Notes: generated by a model not told the origin, from the letters alone. 64,000 bases of DNA from Eubacterium_U album (GCF_025336545.1 NZ_JAODBU010000002.1:310001-374000), one strand, 5' to 3'. Counted from the stretch's first letter, positions 16,391 through 25,996 are shown. Made by a program: numbers and translations.

Positions 16391-19300
16391 TTATTCTGTT
16401 TTTAGTGCATTTTTTATGATTGAATCATATGAAGGTATCTGATTACCTAATCCATGCTTATTCAATAAATCAGGTATAATTCTCATAAGCGTTACAGGGT
16501 CTATGGTTGTTTCTGCATTATGAACTCCGGTGTTTACTTTCATTATTTCAAAATGTAGGTGAACTCCCGTTACCTGACCTGTTGCTCCCATATATCCTAT
16601 AAGTTGACCTACATCTACGTGGTCTCCCTTTTTGACTTTAGGAGAATTTTGCATATGACCATATAACGCATAGTATTTACCATCATAGATGCATACACAG
16701 TATCCATATCCGCCATATCCGCTTCCGCTTACTCCCATTCCGGCAAACACAACTTCTCCTGATTTAGCAGCATATATTTTTGTTCCTGCCTTTCCCGATA
16801 GGTCTATGCCCTGGTGGAAATCGTAGCTTCCGCCAAGAGTTCTATCCCCATAATCATCCTCAAATCTCCAATTATCATTCCAAGCAAGAGGCATTTCATA
16901 TACATCTTCTGTTTCTGTTTTCAATTTTTTAATAGCGTTGTATACAGGTATGTATCTATGTGACCTATATTTGCTTGTAACCTCATTATTCAGTGTTAAA
17001 GTATGCAGATAATCAAGTCCATCCTCGGCACTACTGAAAGCTGCTGCATCTCCATAATGATTTATACACTGATACATTATTGTTAATGCAGTTGCCGGGG
17101 ATTGATGTTTAATTGTACACAAATAAGCAATCAGTTTATCATTTGTGATTCCATACTTTTTGTATTCATCTATGTAGGCATTTATGTCTATTACTGCCTG
17201 CTCATTCTGAATGGTTTTTGATGTATCTGTTGCAAGAAGTTTCTTTATTGCATCCAGTTCAGCAGATGAAAATATTCTGCAACTGCTAACCCAGTCTGAA
17301 TTCCCTTGTATTTCATCGTACAGGGCTTCTCCAAGTGTTGACTTTGCGAAATCTTTTTGTGCATTACACATCTTTCTCAAAATGTTATGCGCCCTTCCCC
17401 CATACCACTGAACGAATCCTACAGTAATAGTTTTTTCCCTTGTACCTGATATTGGATTTCTCGCACTCAAATATCCACTTGCACGACCTCCCGTTTCTGC
17501 TCCAAATATGAGGTCAATAACCTGTTCAGCAAGGTTATTTGAGGTTATGTATGTTTCGTTGATGTCCGACGAATAATTTTCTTTCGTCTTGTTGTTGTTA
17601 ATAAATATCTTGTCAAAATCGACTTCTTTTGAAACTCCATCAAGAGAATTATGCTCCGTTGCATATCCCAACAACTTAAATGCTTCAGTAATGGCTTCAG
17701 GCTTTTCGATTCCAAGAGCAATTCTGTATGAATCATTGTTTCCAATTTTGTCTGCATCTGGGAAATTCACGTCTATTGAATAATCGTAAGACTTAATTTC
17801 TCCGTTTGCATCTCTTGTTTCATCCAAATGCCACGAAAAACATGCCTTATCGTTATATTGAATTTTTAATGGTTCTTGACTAGGGTTACTAACAGTTCCG
17901 TCTAAAAATGCCAATAATGTAGTACCATTGACGTTATATGATGAAACACTGTTTAGAGCGTTTTTAACGTCAGAGTTGTTTAAAGTAACTGTTTCTGTAC
18001 TTGTGCTTAATGTTTCAACGTTAATGTCTATAGTTTTTTTGAATCCATTTGCCTTATATTCAAGATTGTCAATTACTTCCTGAGACCAGCCCTGTTCAGA
18101 AATATAACTGTCACTAAAGGTAGCTGAATACACCTGTTTTAGATGCTTTCTGCAATTTTTATTAAGTGTTACTCTTAACTGACCATTAATTAATACAATA
18201 GATGCTCCGTTTTTTATGGTTTCTTTACTACTATCTGTTGATGTCAATTCCACATCAGCCTGATATGTTGCATTCATAATTTGCAGTGTACCATCCGCTG
18301 TTTGAGTTGGTAACTCGCCTAATTGTTTAACCATGTCAGCTTTAGCCTTTGTAACAGTGGAAGTATCAAAAAACATATCCTGATACATTCCATATGCTCC
18401 TTCGCTATTCTGATACGCATATTCAATTCTTTCAGGTTTTATTTTCTTAAGATTAATTGACTGTATCTTAGTTGTACCGTCAACATTTTCGGTATTATCT
18501 CCATATACGTATCCATTTTGAATTGTATATGTATCTTTCATTGCATATTCCAATTCTGAACCTGATGCAATGGCTTTGTACGATTTTGCAAGGAATTCCA
18601 TGCAATCCTGAGCATTAGCATCATCTGACAAAAACTTATCCATAATATAGTCTCTGTTAGGGTATACATAGTAAATATACTTAGCAATGTACTCAGCCAA
18701 GACTTCATTCCATTCATCTACAGTTGTGTTTGATGCTCCAATTCTATTTCCATATGTTTCCATTTTTGAATCCGCAACATCGTAAAAATTTTTATTATCA
18801 AAATACTCATATTTATTTTTAGTATTGAAAACCAATATACTAGATGTATTAAATCCATATTTGGAATTGTCTTTATTTGAAACCAACGATTGTTTTTCTT
18901 TTGACAGCTCCAATTTATTTCCGCTAGTATCTCTTATGTTTGATATATATTCAGAATAAGGTACGTTTAATTTGGATAAATCGCTAAAATATACGTTGTG
19001 TTCATAATTAGACACTCCTAGGTAATAAATTGTCCTTATGTTTACTGTTCCCTGATAAGCAAAGTAAGCGGGAACATTATAGAAAAATGAGGGATACCAC
19101 TTTTCAAATTCGACATTTTCTTCGCCTGGCAAAGAAGATGAAGATAATCCCGACAAATAATCATCTTTAATTGTTATTTTTGATAAAACATCATTACCCT
19201 TATCTTTTCGTAATTGTTCTATGCTATCCATAACAGTTTTGACTGTATATGAGTCTTTTTTTTCGTTATATGCAACCAAATCATTATTGATAATTTGGCT

Positions 19301-19717
19301 CGTATCAGCATTTACATAGCCACCAAGAACCAAATTATAATAAGCATTGTCAAAGGCAAGTCCTGCTATCTGTTCCTTAACATATGGTTGTTCAGAATAA
19401 TATTTGACTTTTTCTTCGAATTCATTATAATTCTCCGACAGAAAAACTCTGACTAACTCTGGGCATTCCTGCTTGTATACCTGAAGATTCGAGAACATTG
19501 ATACTACGGCAAGAACGATAATTAACGGAAGATATATAAATGCGAAAATGGGTGCGCAAATACCTGCGATAGCAGTACATCCGGCTACTATCCATTTTGC
19601 AACCTTAACAATTATCTTTCTTTTATATTTGCCTAACTTCTTATCGGCTACAATTTTAGCAGCGTCTGCCGCCTTCTTTCCTAACGAACTTTGTTTTTGT
19701 TCATCACTCAATTGCAA
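16391..19717 (-). CDS. T4SS-linked peptidoglycan hydrolase (lysozyme-like plus M23 peptidase)
   Basis: Opens the cell wall for the conjugation channel. A basic N-terminus and hydrophobic stretch (about 38-78) anchor it in the membrane. About 650 residues of low-complexity, beta-rich extracytoplasmic protein follow. Next comes a lysozyme-like domain (about 735-850, with a likely catalytic Glu in FGAETGGRASGY and QWYGGRAHNI). The C-terminal M23 endopeptidase has HQGIDLSG (about 972) and HLHFE (about 1050), with the LYGHM motif between. At 1108 residues it is longer than most CwlT-type proteins. The start is TTG at 19717 (or 19711), just after AAGGAG; no ATG fits. It sits between the VirB6-like and PrgI-like genes, each junction carrying a hairpin. 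Confidence 0.9.
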   Translation of the reverse strand: MQLSDEQKQSSLGKKAADAAKIVADKKLGKYKRKIIVKVAKWIVAGCTAIAGICAPIFAFIYLPLIIVLAVVSMFSNLQVYKQECPELVRVFLSENYNEFEEKVKYYSEQPYVKEQIAGLAFDNAYYNLVLGGYVNADTSQIINNDLVAYNEKKDSYTVKTVMDSIEQLRKDKGNDVLSKITIKDDYLSGLSSSSLPGEENVEFEKWYPSFFYNVPAYFAYQGTVNIRTIYYLGVSNYEHNVYFSDLSKLNVPYSEYISNIRDTSGNKLELSKEKQSLVSNKDNSKYGFNTSSILVFNTKNKYEYFDNKNFYDVADSKMETYGNRIGASNTTVDEWNEVLAEYIAKYIYYVYPNRDYIMDKFLSDDANAQDCMEFLAKSYKAIASGSELEYAMKDTYTIQNGYVYGDNTENVDGTTKIQSINLKKIKPERIEYAYQNSEGAYGMYQDMFFDTSTVTKAKADMVKQLGELPTQTADGTLQIMNATYQADVELTSTDSSKETIKNGASIVLINGQLRVTLNKNCRKHLKQVYSATFSDSYISEQGWSQEVIDNLEYKANGFKKTIDINVETLSTSTETVTLNNSDVKNALNSVSSYNVNGTTLLAFLDGTVSNPSQEPLKIQYNDKACFSWHLDETRDANGEIKSYDYSIDVNFPDADKIGNNDSYRIALGIEKPEAITEAFKLLGYATEHNSLDGVSKEVDFDKIFINNNKTKENYSSDINETYITSNNLAEQVIDLIFGAETGGRASGYLSARNPISGTREKTITVGFVQWYGGRAHNILRKMCNAQKDFAKSTLGEALYDEIQGNSDWVSSCRIFSSAELDAIKKLLATDTSKTIQNEQAVIDINAYIDEYKKYGITNDKLIAYLCTIKHQSPATALTIMYQCINHYGDAAAFSSAEDGLDYLHTLTLNNEVTSKYRSHRYIPVYNAIKKLKTETEDVYEMPLAWNDNWRFEDDYGDRTLGGSYDFHQGIDLSGKAGTKIYAAKSGEVVFAGMGVSGSGYGGYGYCVCIYDGKYYALYGHMQNSPKVKKGDHVDVGQLIGYMGATGQVTGVHLHFEIMKVNTGVHNAETTIDPVTLMRIIPDLLNKHGLGNQIPSYDSIIKNALKTE

Positions 19718-19735
19718 TTCGCTCCTTCCTAAAAA

Positions 19736-19768
19736 TATAGAGGTGCTTATCTATCAATAAGCACCTCA
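19736..19768 (-). terminator. Intercistronic hairpin before hydrolase gene
   Basis: GAGGTGCTTAT / ATAAGCACCTC perfect stem followed by TATATTTTTAG on the minus strand. Confidence 0.55.
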
Positions 19769-19772
19769 TTGT

Positions 19773-22178
19773 TTAATTAATTATGCCTTCTTCAATTGGG
19801 TCTCCGTTAACATATTCATAGAATCTTTCTCCATTAATGTTAACCCATCCTTCAGCAGAATTATCATTTCCTTTTGATGAACGTTGTTCAATTTCATCCT
19901 TGTGTAGTTCATTGTATGGTACACGCTTATAAGGAACATATACTTTTTTGCCATTGCTTAATGTCTGTTCCCTTACACCTGTTTGTGTGCCATCCGCCTG
20001 TATATTCTGATTGTAAGAAGTATATCTGATACCTGATTGGTTAAGATATTTACCTCCTCCCGGAACTTTTTCATCATATCTTCTTAAGTCCTTAGATGAA
20101 TAGTAATTACCGTTCATATGTACATATCCTGCATTACCATTTCCATCTTTATTAACGAGATATTTGCTGTTTTGTGCGTTAAACGTCTTTAATGTACCAT
20201 CTTTTTCGTTATACCCATTAAAATCAAGTCCTGAATTTTTCATTTGACGTTTGCCATATTCTGTAAGTTTACCGCTAGAATCAGTCCAACCCGATACGTT
20301 AACATTTTTGCCATCTTTAGTTTTAGCAAATTCTGAACCATTTTGAATGCTTCCAACCATTGCATGTTTTTGACCGTCTCCAATATTAACAAGACTGTCT
20401 CCGACTTTAGCGAATTTATTACCTGCGTAATCTTTGCCCACAACATTTCCATCCGAATCATACAAATCGCTTTCTTCAATGTCTGCTCCATTTACAAGTG
20501 CGCCCGTATCAGGATTCATATAATACTCGCCGTTTTCGTCTGGAACAGTATTAATGTTTGCACTTTCGAGTGCAGCATATGGACTTACATCATCTGCGCC
20601 TTCAAGTTGGATATTAGCATCTGTTATATCTCCAAATCTTTCCGCTCCGGCATCAATTTTTGTTCCATCCATTGCTTCAACCATTCCGTTTTCATCAGCT
20701 TCAGCATCAGGATTAATCTCATGTAACATTCCATCTTTGCCATATGCATACATTCCATCTTCTTCAGGAACAATATTCTTTTTATTACCATCTTGTAGCT
20801 TTTCGTTAAGATTTTTACCATCTTCAATATTGGTTGGAATATCTGTTATAGGCTTTGATGCACTGTCTGTACTTGCAAGGCTAATTGATGCAGCCTTAAG
20901 TTGCAAGTTAGATTTCGTTCTTTCTGCAGCACCTTTAACAAGGTTTGTGCCTGCTTTAAGGGCAAAACCGCCGACAAGACTTTCCCATAATGAGCGATTC
21001 GTCCATCCAACAACATTAAGTCCAAGTTTATCTATATACTTTTCAAGCTCCTTAATCATTGTTATGAAAGCAAGAATAACACCAAAACAAAAAGCCTTAC
21101 CGATGATGTTTCCTACCATTCCCGACAATATGAACCCTCTGGTTATTACTTCCTGCGCACACTTCATAAAGCCAATGTTAAGAATAAGAGCTATAGTATA
21201 GCCTGCAATCATTCTGCACCAAGATTCAAATATCTTAGATGTTGATTTTGACGGTGCCGTTGCAAATGCAAGTGGTACACAATACAGTACTACATAAAAT
21301 GCGACTAAACGTTGTATAAGTTTCCAACATACACCTACAGCATTGTACGCTATCAGTAATACCAAAACGCCATATATTAAAACATAAATTATAATCCCTA
21401 GCAAAACTAAGAAAAAGCCTGCCTGAGTAGATAATAAAGCTCCTGCCAATGCGTCACTTGCGAGGTCTTTTGTATTGTATTTAGATGCAGTATCACTCAA
21501 ACTTGCATCACTTGATGATATAGTTGAATTTGTATCATCATCTTTTTCTTTCTTTTTCTCATTATCATTACCTGTTGTTTCTGCTTCGGTTGACTGAGAT
21601 TGATTAGACTCAAAAGAATCTCCTGTATCATTTAAATCATCATTAAGTGTAGTGTAATCACTTGAATTAACTTCTTTTCCCGTTAAATCTGAAATCAAAT
21701 TCCATGAACTTTGCAAATCGTTTCTTAAACTTGAACCTGCCGATTCATATTCTGCAGTGTTAGTCCATTCAACTGTTGCGGATAATAAAGGTTCAACTAA
21801 GTTTCCACCAATAAAATTTATGAAGAAACTTGTTGATAGAATTAAACCATAAAATATAATGAACCTGATAATAAGTTCAATAGGATTATCCTGCGAGTTT
21901 GAAAATCTTCCCCACATACATTTAATTAAGTTCCATATTACAAGCAATACTATAATTCCTTTTGCTAATGGAACTAAAAAATTCAATGAGAAGTCAAGAA
22001 CAGGCTTAAGAATTACCGATACAAGACCATCTGCTCCTGTACTTATGAAAAAATTCATAGCCTTGAACATTACACCTGCAAGTCCCTGACATATTTGCCC
22101 TGCGCCCTGTGCAATAAATTGAAACAGAAGTTGAAACAATTTAGTAATGATACCTCCTGATACAAAGTAGGTATTCAA
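19773..22178 (-). CDS. VirB6/TrbL-like polytopic channel protein
   Basis: Roughly the first 380 residues hold several hydrophobic helices (for example FLVPLAKGIIVLLVIWNLIK, IIFYGLILSTSFFINFIG, LVLLGIIIYVLIYGVLVLL), separated by a Ser/Asp/Glu-rich acidic loop; the C-terminal 420 residues are soluble, Asn/Asp/Gly-rich and repetitive. This is the usual form of the VirB6 channel component in Gram-positive conjugation. I place the start at TTG 22178, about 12 bases from GAAAGGAG; the longer reading from 22232 would run through the terminator hairpin 22209-22236 and encode a non-family leader. It lies between the pilin-like and hydrolase genes. Confidence 0.8.
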   Translation of the reverse strand: MNTYFVSGGIITKLFQLLFQFIAQGAGQICQGLAGVMFKAMNFFISTGADGLVSVILKPVLDFSLNFLVPLAKGIIVLLVIWNLIKCMWGRFSNSQDNPIELIIRFIIFYGLILSTSFFINFIGGNLVEPLLSATVEWTNTAEYESAGSSLRNDLQSSWNLISDLTGKEVNSSDYTTLNDDLNDTGDSFESNQSQSTEAETTGNDNEKKKEKDDDTNSTISSSDASLSDTASKYNTKDLASDALAGALLSTQAGFFLVLLGIIIYVLIYGVLVLLIAYNAVGVCWKLIQRLVAFYVVLYCVPLAFATAPSKSTSKIFESWCRMIAGYTIALILNIGFMKCAQEVITRGFILSGMVGNIIGKAFCFGVILAFITMIKELEKYIDKLGLNVVGWTNRSLWESLVGGFALKAGTNLVKGAAERTKSNLQLKAASISLASTDSASKPITDIPTNIEDGKNLNEKLQDGNKKNIVPEEDGMYAYGKDGMLHEINPDAEADENGMVEAMDGTKIDAGAERFGDITDANIQLEGADDVSPYAALESANINTVPDENGEYYMNPDTGALVNGADIEESDLYDSDGNVVGKDYAGNKFAKVGDSLVNIGDGQKHAMVGSIQNGSEFAKTKDGKNVNVSGWTDSSGKLTEYGKRQMKNSGLDFNGYNEKDGTLKTFNAQNSKYLVNKDGNGNAGYVHMNGNYYSSKDLRRYDEKVPGGGKYLNQSGIRYTSYNQNIQADGTQTGVREQTLSNGKKVYVPYKRVPYNELHKDEIEQRSSKGNDNSAEGWVNINGERFYEYVNGDPIEEGIIN

Positions 22179-22202
22179 TTTTTTATTTTTCTCCTTTCTT
22201 AT

Positions 22203-22238
22203 GCTAAAAAAGGTGATGCTACATGGCATCACCTTTAT
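22203..22238 (-). terminator. Intercistronic terminator before VirB6-like gene
   Basis: Minus strand AAGGTGATGCC / AGCATCACCTT stem followed by TTTTTAG, between the 123-residue gene and the TTG start at 22178. Confidence 0.7.
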
Positions 22239-22253
22239 CTAAATGACTAACAA

Positions 22254-22625
22254 CTATTCTGAAATTTTAAAGGAATCAGCAATACTTATTAATCCGATAA
22301 TACTCATAATACCTATATAGGCTAAAGCAATTCGTTTTAACCAGTCATATGCTGCACCTGCTTTCTTATCATCTTTTGAAAACAAAATGAAAAGAAATGC
22401 TATTATACCCATAACACCAGCAGCAGCAGTTGCGAATGTCATTAAAGCTCCTCTTAATTCCTCAAATTTTTCTGTGAATTTCTGAACGGCTTCAGATATA
22501 GTCAATGCATGTGTAAATCTTGTATTATTTACAACTGTTAATGCACTAGCACCTGCACAAACTAAACCTGTTACCCCTGTTTTTCTCAAATCTGCTACCT
22601 TGTTTTTCACGTATTTAAAACTCAT
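22254..22625 (-). CDS. VirB2-like small membrane protein (pilin candidate)
   Basis: A 123-residue protein with a basic N-terminus and a hydrophobic segment (about 17-30), then two transmembrane helices (about 60-84, FATAAAGVMGIIAFLFILF, and about 97-116) separated by a charged loop. Small two-helix proteins at the head of Gram-positive T4SS operons are regarded as VirB2 analogues (CagC/Maff2-type), which matches its place as first gene. GGAGG lies 8 bases from the ATG. It is preceded by a class II promoter, an AGATTGAT motif and a strong leader terminator. A signal peptidase encoded at 26.9 kb could process it. Confidence 0.7.
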   Translation of the reverse strand: MSFKYVKNKVADLRKTGVTGLVCAGASALTVVNNTRFTHALTISEAVQKFTEKFEELRGALMTFATAAAGVMGIIAFLFILFSKDDKKAGAAYDWLKRIALAYIGIMSIIGLISIADSFKISE

Positions 22626-22673
22626 ACTTTTTCCTCCTTTCGTAAGTTTTGTCGTTAAAGTTAAAGTGGGTAC

Positions 22674-22706
22674 AAAAAAAGCAAACTTCCTTGCGGAAAC
22701 TTGCTT
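22674..22706 (-). terminator. Leader terminator in front of the T4SS operon
   Basis: Minus strand GCAAGTTTCC / GGAAGTTTGC stem followed by seven T. It stands between the operon promoter (about 22736-22764) and the first gene at 22625, so read-through is needed for expression. Confidence 0.8.
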
Positions 22707-22708
22707 TA

Positions 22709-22791
22709 ATCAATCTGTACTATATGTACGTTATTAATATGTCCGATAAAATACGGCGCTTCAATGACCCTCATAGTGGCGTAAAAGTGGC
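22709..22791 (-). promoter_or_regulatory. T4SS operon promoter, class II with AGATTGAT leader motif
   Basis: Minus strand: two GCCAC direct repeats 11 bp apart (22774-22791), then 11 bases, -35 TTGAAG (22759-22764), 17-base spacer, -10 CATATT (22736-22741). Downstream lies AGATTGATTAAAGC (22709-22716), shared with three other leaders. Confidence 0.65.
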
Positions 22792-22825
22792 ATTTTTGCT
22801 TTTTTTCGTATTTTTTTGAAATTTT

Positions 22826-22890
22826 GAGGTGTTCGGATTTTTAAGATTTCTGTTCGAATTTATATATTAAGGTGTTCGGATTTTTAAGAA
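22826..22890. repeat. Direct repeats upstream of the Rep-like gene (iteron candidate)
   Basis: AGGTGTTCGGATTTTTAAGA occurs at 22827-22846 and again at 22870-22889; a partial copy, TGTTCGAATTT, starts at 22851. TGTTCG falls at 22830, 22851 and 22873, a 21-22 bp period. The rest of 22890-23200 is very AT-rich and holds no gene. Confidence 0.6.
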
Positions 22891-23223
22891 AACATTTTTC
22901 GAAAAGTGCTATTTCAAAGGCTTTCTGAGCAATTACTATTATTATAATAATATATATTTTTTTAATATTTCTTTTTACTCTGAGGGAAAATCTTTATTTT
23001 AGATATACTTAATTTATTGAAAATTTAGCAAAATTTCAGTCAAAAATATTTAAAATTTCGTATCATAAAATAATTACTAAATTTTAATTACGTTTGTTGT
23101 GCATATTTCACAAAATTAATTTTTTTTTCAAAATGTGTCCCTTTTTGACCTTTTTCGCCATTGTTATATATATAAGGACTTATTTACCTCACATAAAAAA
23201 TCAATCGAAAGGAGATGAAGCCA

Positions 23224-24273
23224 ATGAGCATTAGCGGACAGCAACAGTCTGATACAAAACATGGATATTATCCGTTGCGTAAAGTTGACCGTGCATTATT
23301 ATGCCAAGTCAAAGACTTAATTAAGCCGGGTTCAAATGCATATCTGTATTTGTATTTATCATTGGCTTCATTAGCATCTTATAGCGACTATATATCAGCA
23401 ACAGGTAACGATACAATCAAAGTAAATGTAGGTGGTAACTGTCTTAAAGCTAAAGAATTAGCTGATTATGTAGGACTTAGGGACACTCATTTATTGTATT
23501 CAATGCTAAAAAAACTGGAGAAAATGGAATTGATTACATACACACGCATTAAAAGAGGATATGTGGTCTATAACGTGAATGATTTTAGAAAAAGCAATAA
23601 ACCTACAAAAATGATTAGACATATTCATCATGGTTTTTACTTTGTTTCTGAAAAAATAGTTACAAAAATTGCAAAAATGGCTAACAGTATTGCGTTATGC
23701 GACTTATATTTATATTTTTGGATTTTAAGTGAAAAGAATAATCAATTTATACCTCTCTCAGAGGTTTATTCTGTAGCAATCATCAATGATGCTCAACGCA
23801 AGGCGAATACACCTATCACTTCATTGTCAATGATTTCTGAATTCTTTGGTGTTTCGAAATCAACGATAAGTGAAAAAGTAAATAAGTTGTGCAAACTTAA
23901 ATTGATTTCATTCGTAACATTGCCTGAAAACTTAGGAAGTATAATTGTTACTAATACTCCCGAAAAGCAGTGTAGCGTAGATGTTTCAGTTGTATATTCA
24001 TACTTTAATATCAAAACTGAATATGACGATTGTGAAAGTATAAATTATGAAGAATGTTTAGCTGAAATAAGTATAAACGGAAGTTTTAAGAATAAGTTTA
24101 CAGATGCATTTAATAAGACTATTAAGGGCATACTTTATTGGTTGAAGCGCAAGCGGATGTATTACGGTAGGGATAAAATTAAAGTACAAATTGATTTTGA
24201 CTCAATCATTTTACTTAACCAAAGCCGTAATACGTATTATAAACGTATAGAATACGCATTATGTACGTATTAA
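23224..24273 (+). CDS. Tandem winged-helix protein, candidate replication initiator
   Basis: A 349-residue protein with two winged-helix-like parts: about 55-115 (KAKELADYVGLRDTHLLYSM ... ELITYTRIKRGYVVY) and about 165-235 (ISEFFGVSKSTISEKVNKL ... LISFVTL). Two such domains are the usual plan of iteron-binding plasmid Rep proteins, and an iteron-like region with AT-rich DNA lies just upstream. Homology to a named Rep family is not certain; a transcription regulator is the alternative. I use ATG 23224 because ATG 23215 touches the GGAG site. The last 45 bases of the gene are also an 11-bp repeat array, so coding and control DNA overlap here. Confidence 0.55.
   Translation: MSISGQQQSDTKHGYYPLRKVDRALLCQVKDLIKPGSNAYLYLYLSLASLASYSDYISATGNDTIKVNVGGNCLKAKELADYVGLRDTHLLYSMLKKLEKMELITYTRIKRGYVVYNVNDFRKSNKPTKMIRHIHHGFYFVSEKIVTKIAKMANSIALCDLYLYFWILSEKNNQFIPLSEVYSVAIINDAQRKANTPITSLSMISEFFGVSKSTISEKVNKLCKLKLISFVTLPENLGSIIVTNTPEKQCSVDVSVVYSYFNIKTEYDDCESINYEECLAEISINGSFKNKFTDAFNKTIKGILYWLKRKRMYYGRDKIKVQIDFDSIILLNQSRNTYYKRIEYALCTY
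24229..24272. repeat. Four tandem 11-bp repeats inside the 3' end of the Rep-like gene
   Basis: CG dinucleotides at 24233, 24244, 24255 and 24266 (exact 11-bp period), within the codons for the C-terminus of the Rep-like protein and just upstream of the 188-residue gene at 24337. Confidence 0.8.
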
Positions 24274-24336
24274 TTCCAAATATCCTAACTCGTTATCAGG
24301 CAAAAATATCTGATTTATATAATTAGGAGGTTGATT

Positions 24337-24903
24337 ATGGGTAAAAACGGAATTGTAATTGTAAAAGATGATTCATCTGAGAGTTATCACGACACTCGCT
24401 TACTTATGCAGCTATATAGAGCAACTGCATTCAGAGCCAAACATTATGAAATTGTTGCAAGACGATATTTTGAAAACGAATATAATTGCAATATTACAGA
24501 ATTTCTTGATAGCGTTAAACAAGCGGGGCTTAATTTGAATGATGACATTCAATTAATTGGATGTGTTGATGATGTTAAGTATTATCAAGACAAATTGGCA
24601 ATAATTGAAACAAACTTAAAATATATTCGTGACGAATACCCTGATGGTGAACGAATATATTGGACTTTATATCATACATATGTTTCTCGTCAGAAAGGTG
24701 GCAATGCTAAAATAAGAGCTGATATTAGCAAGGTTTTAGATTTAAGTTCGGTAATTAGTGAACGTACTTATAGACGTTGGGAACGCAAGGGAATGGATAT
24801 TCTTGATTATCTTCTATGGGGAACTTCCGTATACAATGAAGAATTAACAGAATTTTTAAAAAATCATGCACAGGAATTAATAGACAGTGTAACTCTTTAT
24901 TAG
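24337..24903 (+). CDS. Putative DNA-binding protein with C-terminal HTH (sigma region 4-like)
   Basis: A 188-residue soluble protein. The first 100 residues are helical. Residues about 125-165 (ISKVLDLSSVISERTYRRWER) look like a helix-turn-helix of the kind seen in ArpU-like or sigma region 4-like regulators. AGGAGG lies 7 bases before ATG 24337; the upstream TTG at 24331 touches that site and is rejected. The gene is placed between a four-unit 11-bp array and parM, so a role in control of the maintenance operon is plausible but unproven. Confidence 0.5.
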   Translation: MGKNGIVIVKDDSSESYHDTRLLMQLYRATAFRAKHYEIVARRYFENEYNCNITEFLDSVKQAGLNLNDDIQLIGCVDDVKYYQDKLAIIETNLKYIRDEYPDGERIYWTLYHTYVSRQKGGNAKIRADISKVLDLSSVISERTYRRWERKGMDILDYLLWGTSVYNEELTEFLKNHAQELIDSVTLY

Positions 24904-24942
24904 TTGTAAAATATTTTTTAAAAATTTTAAAATTATGCAATT

Positions 24943-24984
24943 TTTACGAAAGAATTAAAATATCAAATTGTTATAATTTAAGTA
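24943..24984 (+). promoter_or_regulatory. Class I element promoter for parM
   Basis: TTTACGAAAGAATT (24943-24956) with extended -10 TGTTATAAT (-10 at 24972-24977). Spacing is identical to the three other class I promoters. Confidence 0.65.
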
Positions 24985-24992
24985 TAATTAAG

Positions 24993-25036
24993 AAAGGAGC
25001 TAACGCAGGTAATTGCGTTAATTAAAAAAAACTATG
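24993..25036 (+). promoter_or_regulatory. Structured ribosome-binding region of parM
   Basis: AAAGGAG (24993-24999) is 34 bases from the ATG at 25034. Between them lies the hairpin TAACGCA-GGTAAT-TGCGTTA (25001-25020). No start codon lies closer in frame (a stop occurs at 25019-25021). If the hairpin folds, the effective spacing drops to about 14 bases. Confidence 0.55.
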
Positions 25037-25975
25037 GTTATATCAATTGATTTAGGAAACAAAAATGTAAAAACCGATAATGAAGTTATTCCAACTTCAC
25101 TTTACAAGACACCTTTTAATGTGGGATTCGGCGAACCAGCTTTGAAATACAACGGTAACTATTATTATGCATCAGGTCAACGACTTAAATACTGCAAAGA
25201 TAAAACTACTGATGAATCTTTTTACATATTGAATCTCATCGCAGTCGCTAAAGAACTTGATAAAGCATTAAAAGAGGCGGGGAACACGGATAAGGTCATC
25301 ACTAATAATTTGACTTTACTTCACGGATTACCACCTGCACACATGAAAATGGCGAAGAAATATAAAGAATACTTCGAAAGTGATGATTATGTAACTTTTG
25401 AATATAACAGCAGAACATACAACATTCGGTTCAATCATGTATATGTATATCCACAAGCATATGCTGCAGCAGTAACAACTTTTGATACTTATGATTTTTC
25501 TAAGAATCCTAAAGTTGTTGTTATAGATATAGGCGGATTTACAGCGGATTATTTGTTATTAGAAAATCAGATTCTAAACCGTGATGTTTGTGGTTCTCTT
25601 AATAAAGGAATTATTCTTTTATATAACAAGATTTCAACAATGGCAAATGATAATTTTGACTTATCTTTAGATGAAGGAGATATTGACAGACTTTTAGGCG
25701 GAAGACTTCTTAATGGTAATCAGCAATTGTTGGATGCAGTTCAGAGCATGGCTCAGGATTTTGTAGACACATTCTTTGAAGGATTTGCTGAAAAGGACAT
25801 TGAATTAAAAACAGTTAACATCATCTTCGTAGGAGGTGGTGCTTTAACACTTAAACCGTACATAATGAAAAGCCCTTTGATAAAAGCTGAAAATGTATCT
25901 TTCATTGACGACATTAAGGCTAACGTTAAAGGTTATAGAGAGTGCTATGAAATTCAACAGTCCGTTGCTGAATAA
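25034..25975 (+). CDS. parM: ParM/Alp-type plasmid segregation actin
   Basis: Actin-like ATPase that polymerises and pushes sister DNA molecules apart. The protein (313 aa) has the nucleotide-binding motifs of the family: VISIDLGNKNVK at the N-terminus, VVVIDIGGFTADYLLLE (about 160-176, phosphate 2), and IIFVGGGALTLKPYI (about 260-275, adenosine site). It is followed after 21 bases by a ParR-like gene, the standard order. The four 11-bp array sites elsewhere in the element are candidates for the cognate centromere. Expression starts at a class I promoter, and the ribosome site is separated from the ATG by a hairpin. A conjugative element with partition genes probably spends time as a replicating circle. 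Confidence 0.88.
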   Translation: MVISIDLGNKNVKTDNEVIPTSLYKTPFNVGFGEPALKYNGNYYYASGQRLKYCKDKTTDESFYILNLIAVAKELDKALKEAGNTDKVITNNLTLLHGLPPAHMKMAKKYKEYFESDDYVTFEYNSRTYNIRFNHVYVYPQAYAAAVTTFDTYDFSKNPKVVVIDIGGFTADYLLLENQILNRDVCGSLNKGIILLYNKISTMANDNFDLSLDEGDIDRLLGGRLLNGNQQLLDAVQSMAQDFVDTFFEGFAEKDIELKTVNIIFVGGGALTLKPYIMKSPLIKAENVSFIDDIKANVKGYRECYEIQQSVAE

Positions 25976-25996
25976 AAATGAAAAAGGAGAAATGTA

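Noticed and set aside
22179..22232. Longer start of the VirB6-like gene at ATG 22232
   Set aside because: The extra 18 codons run through the terminator hairpin 22209-22236 and do not resemble the family; a TTG start at 22178 follows GAAAGGAG.
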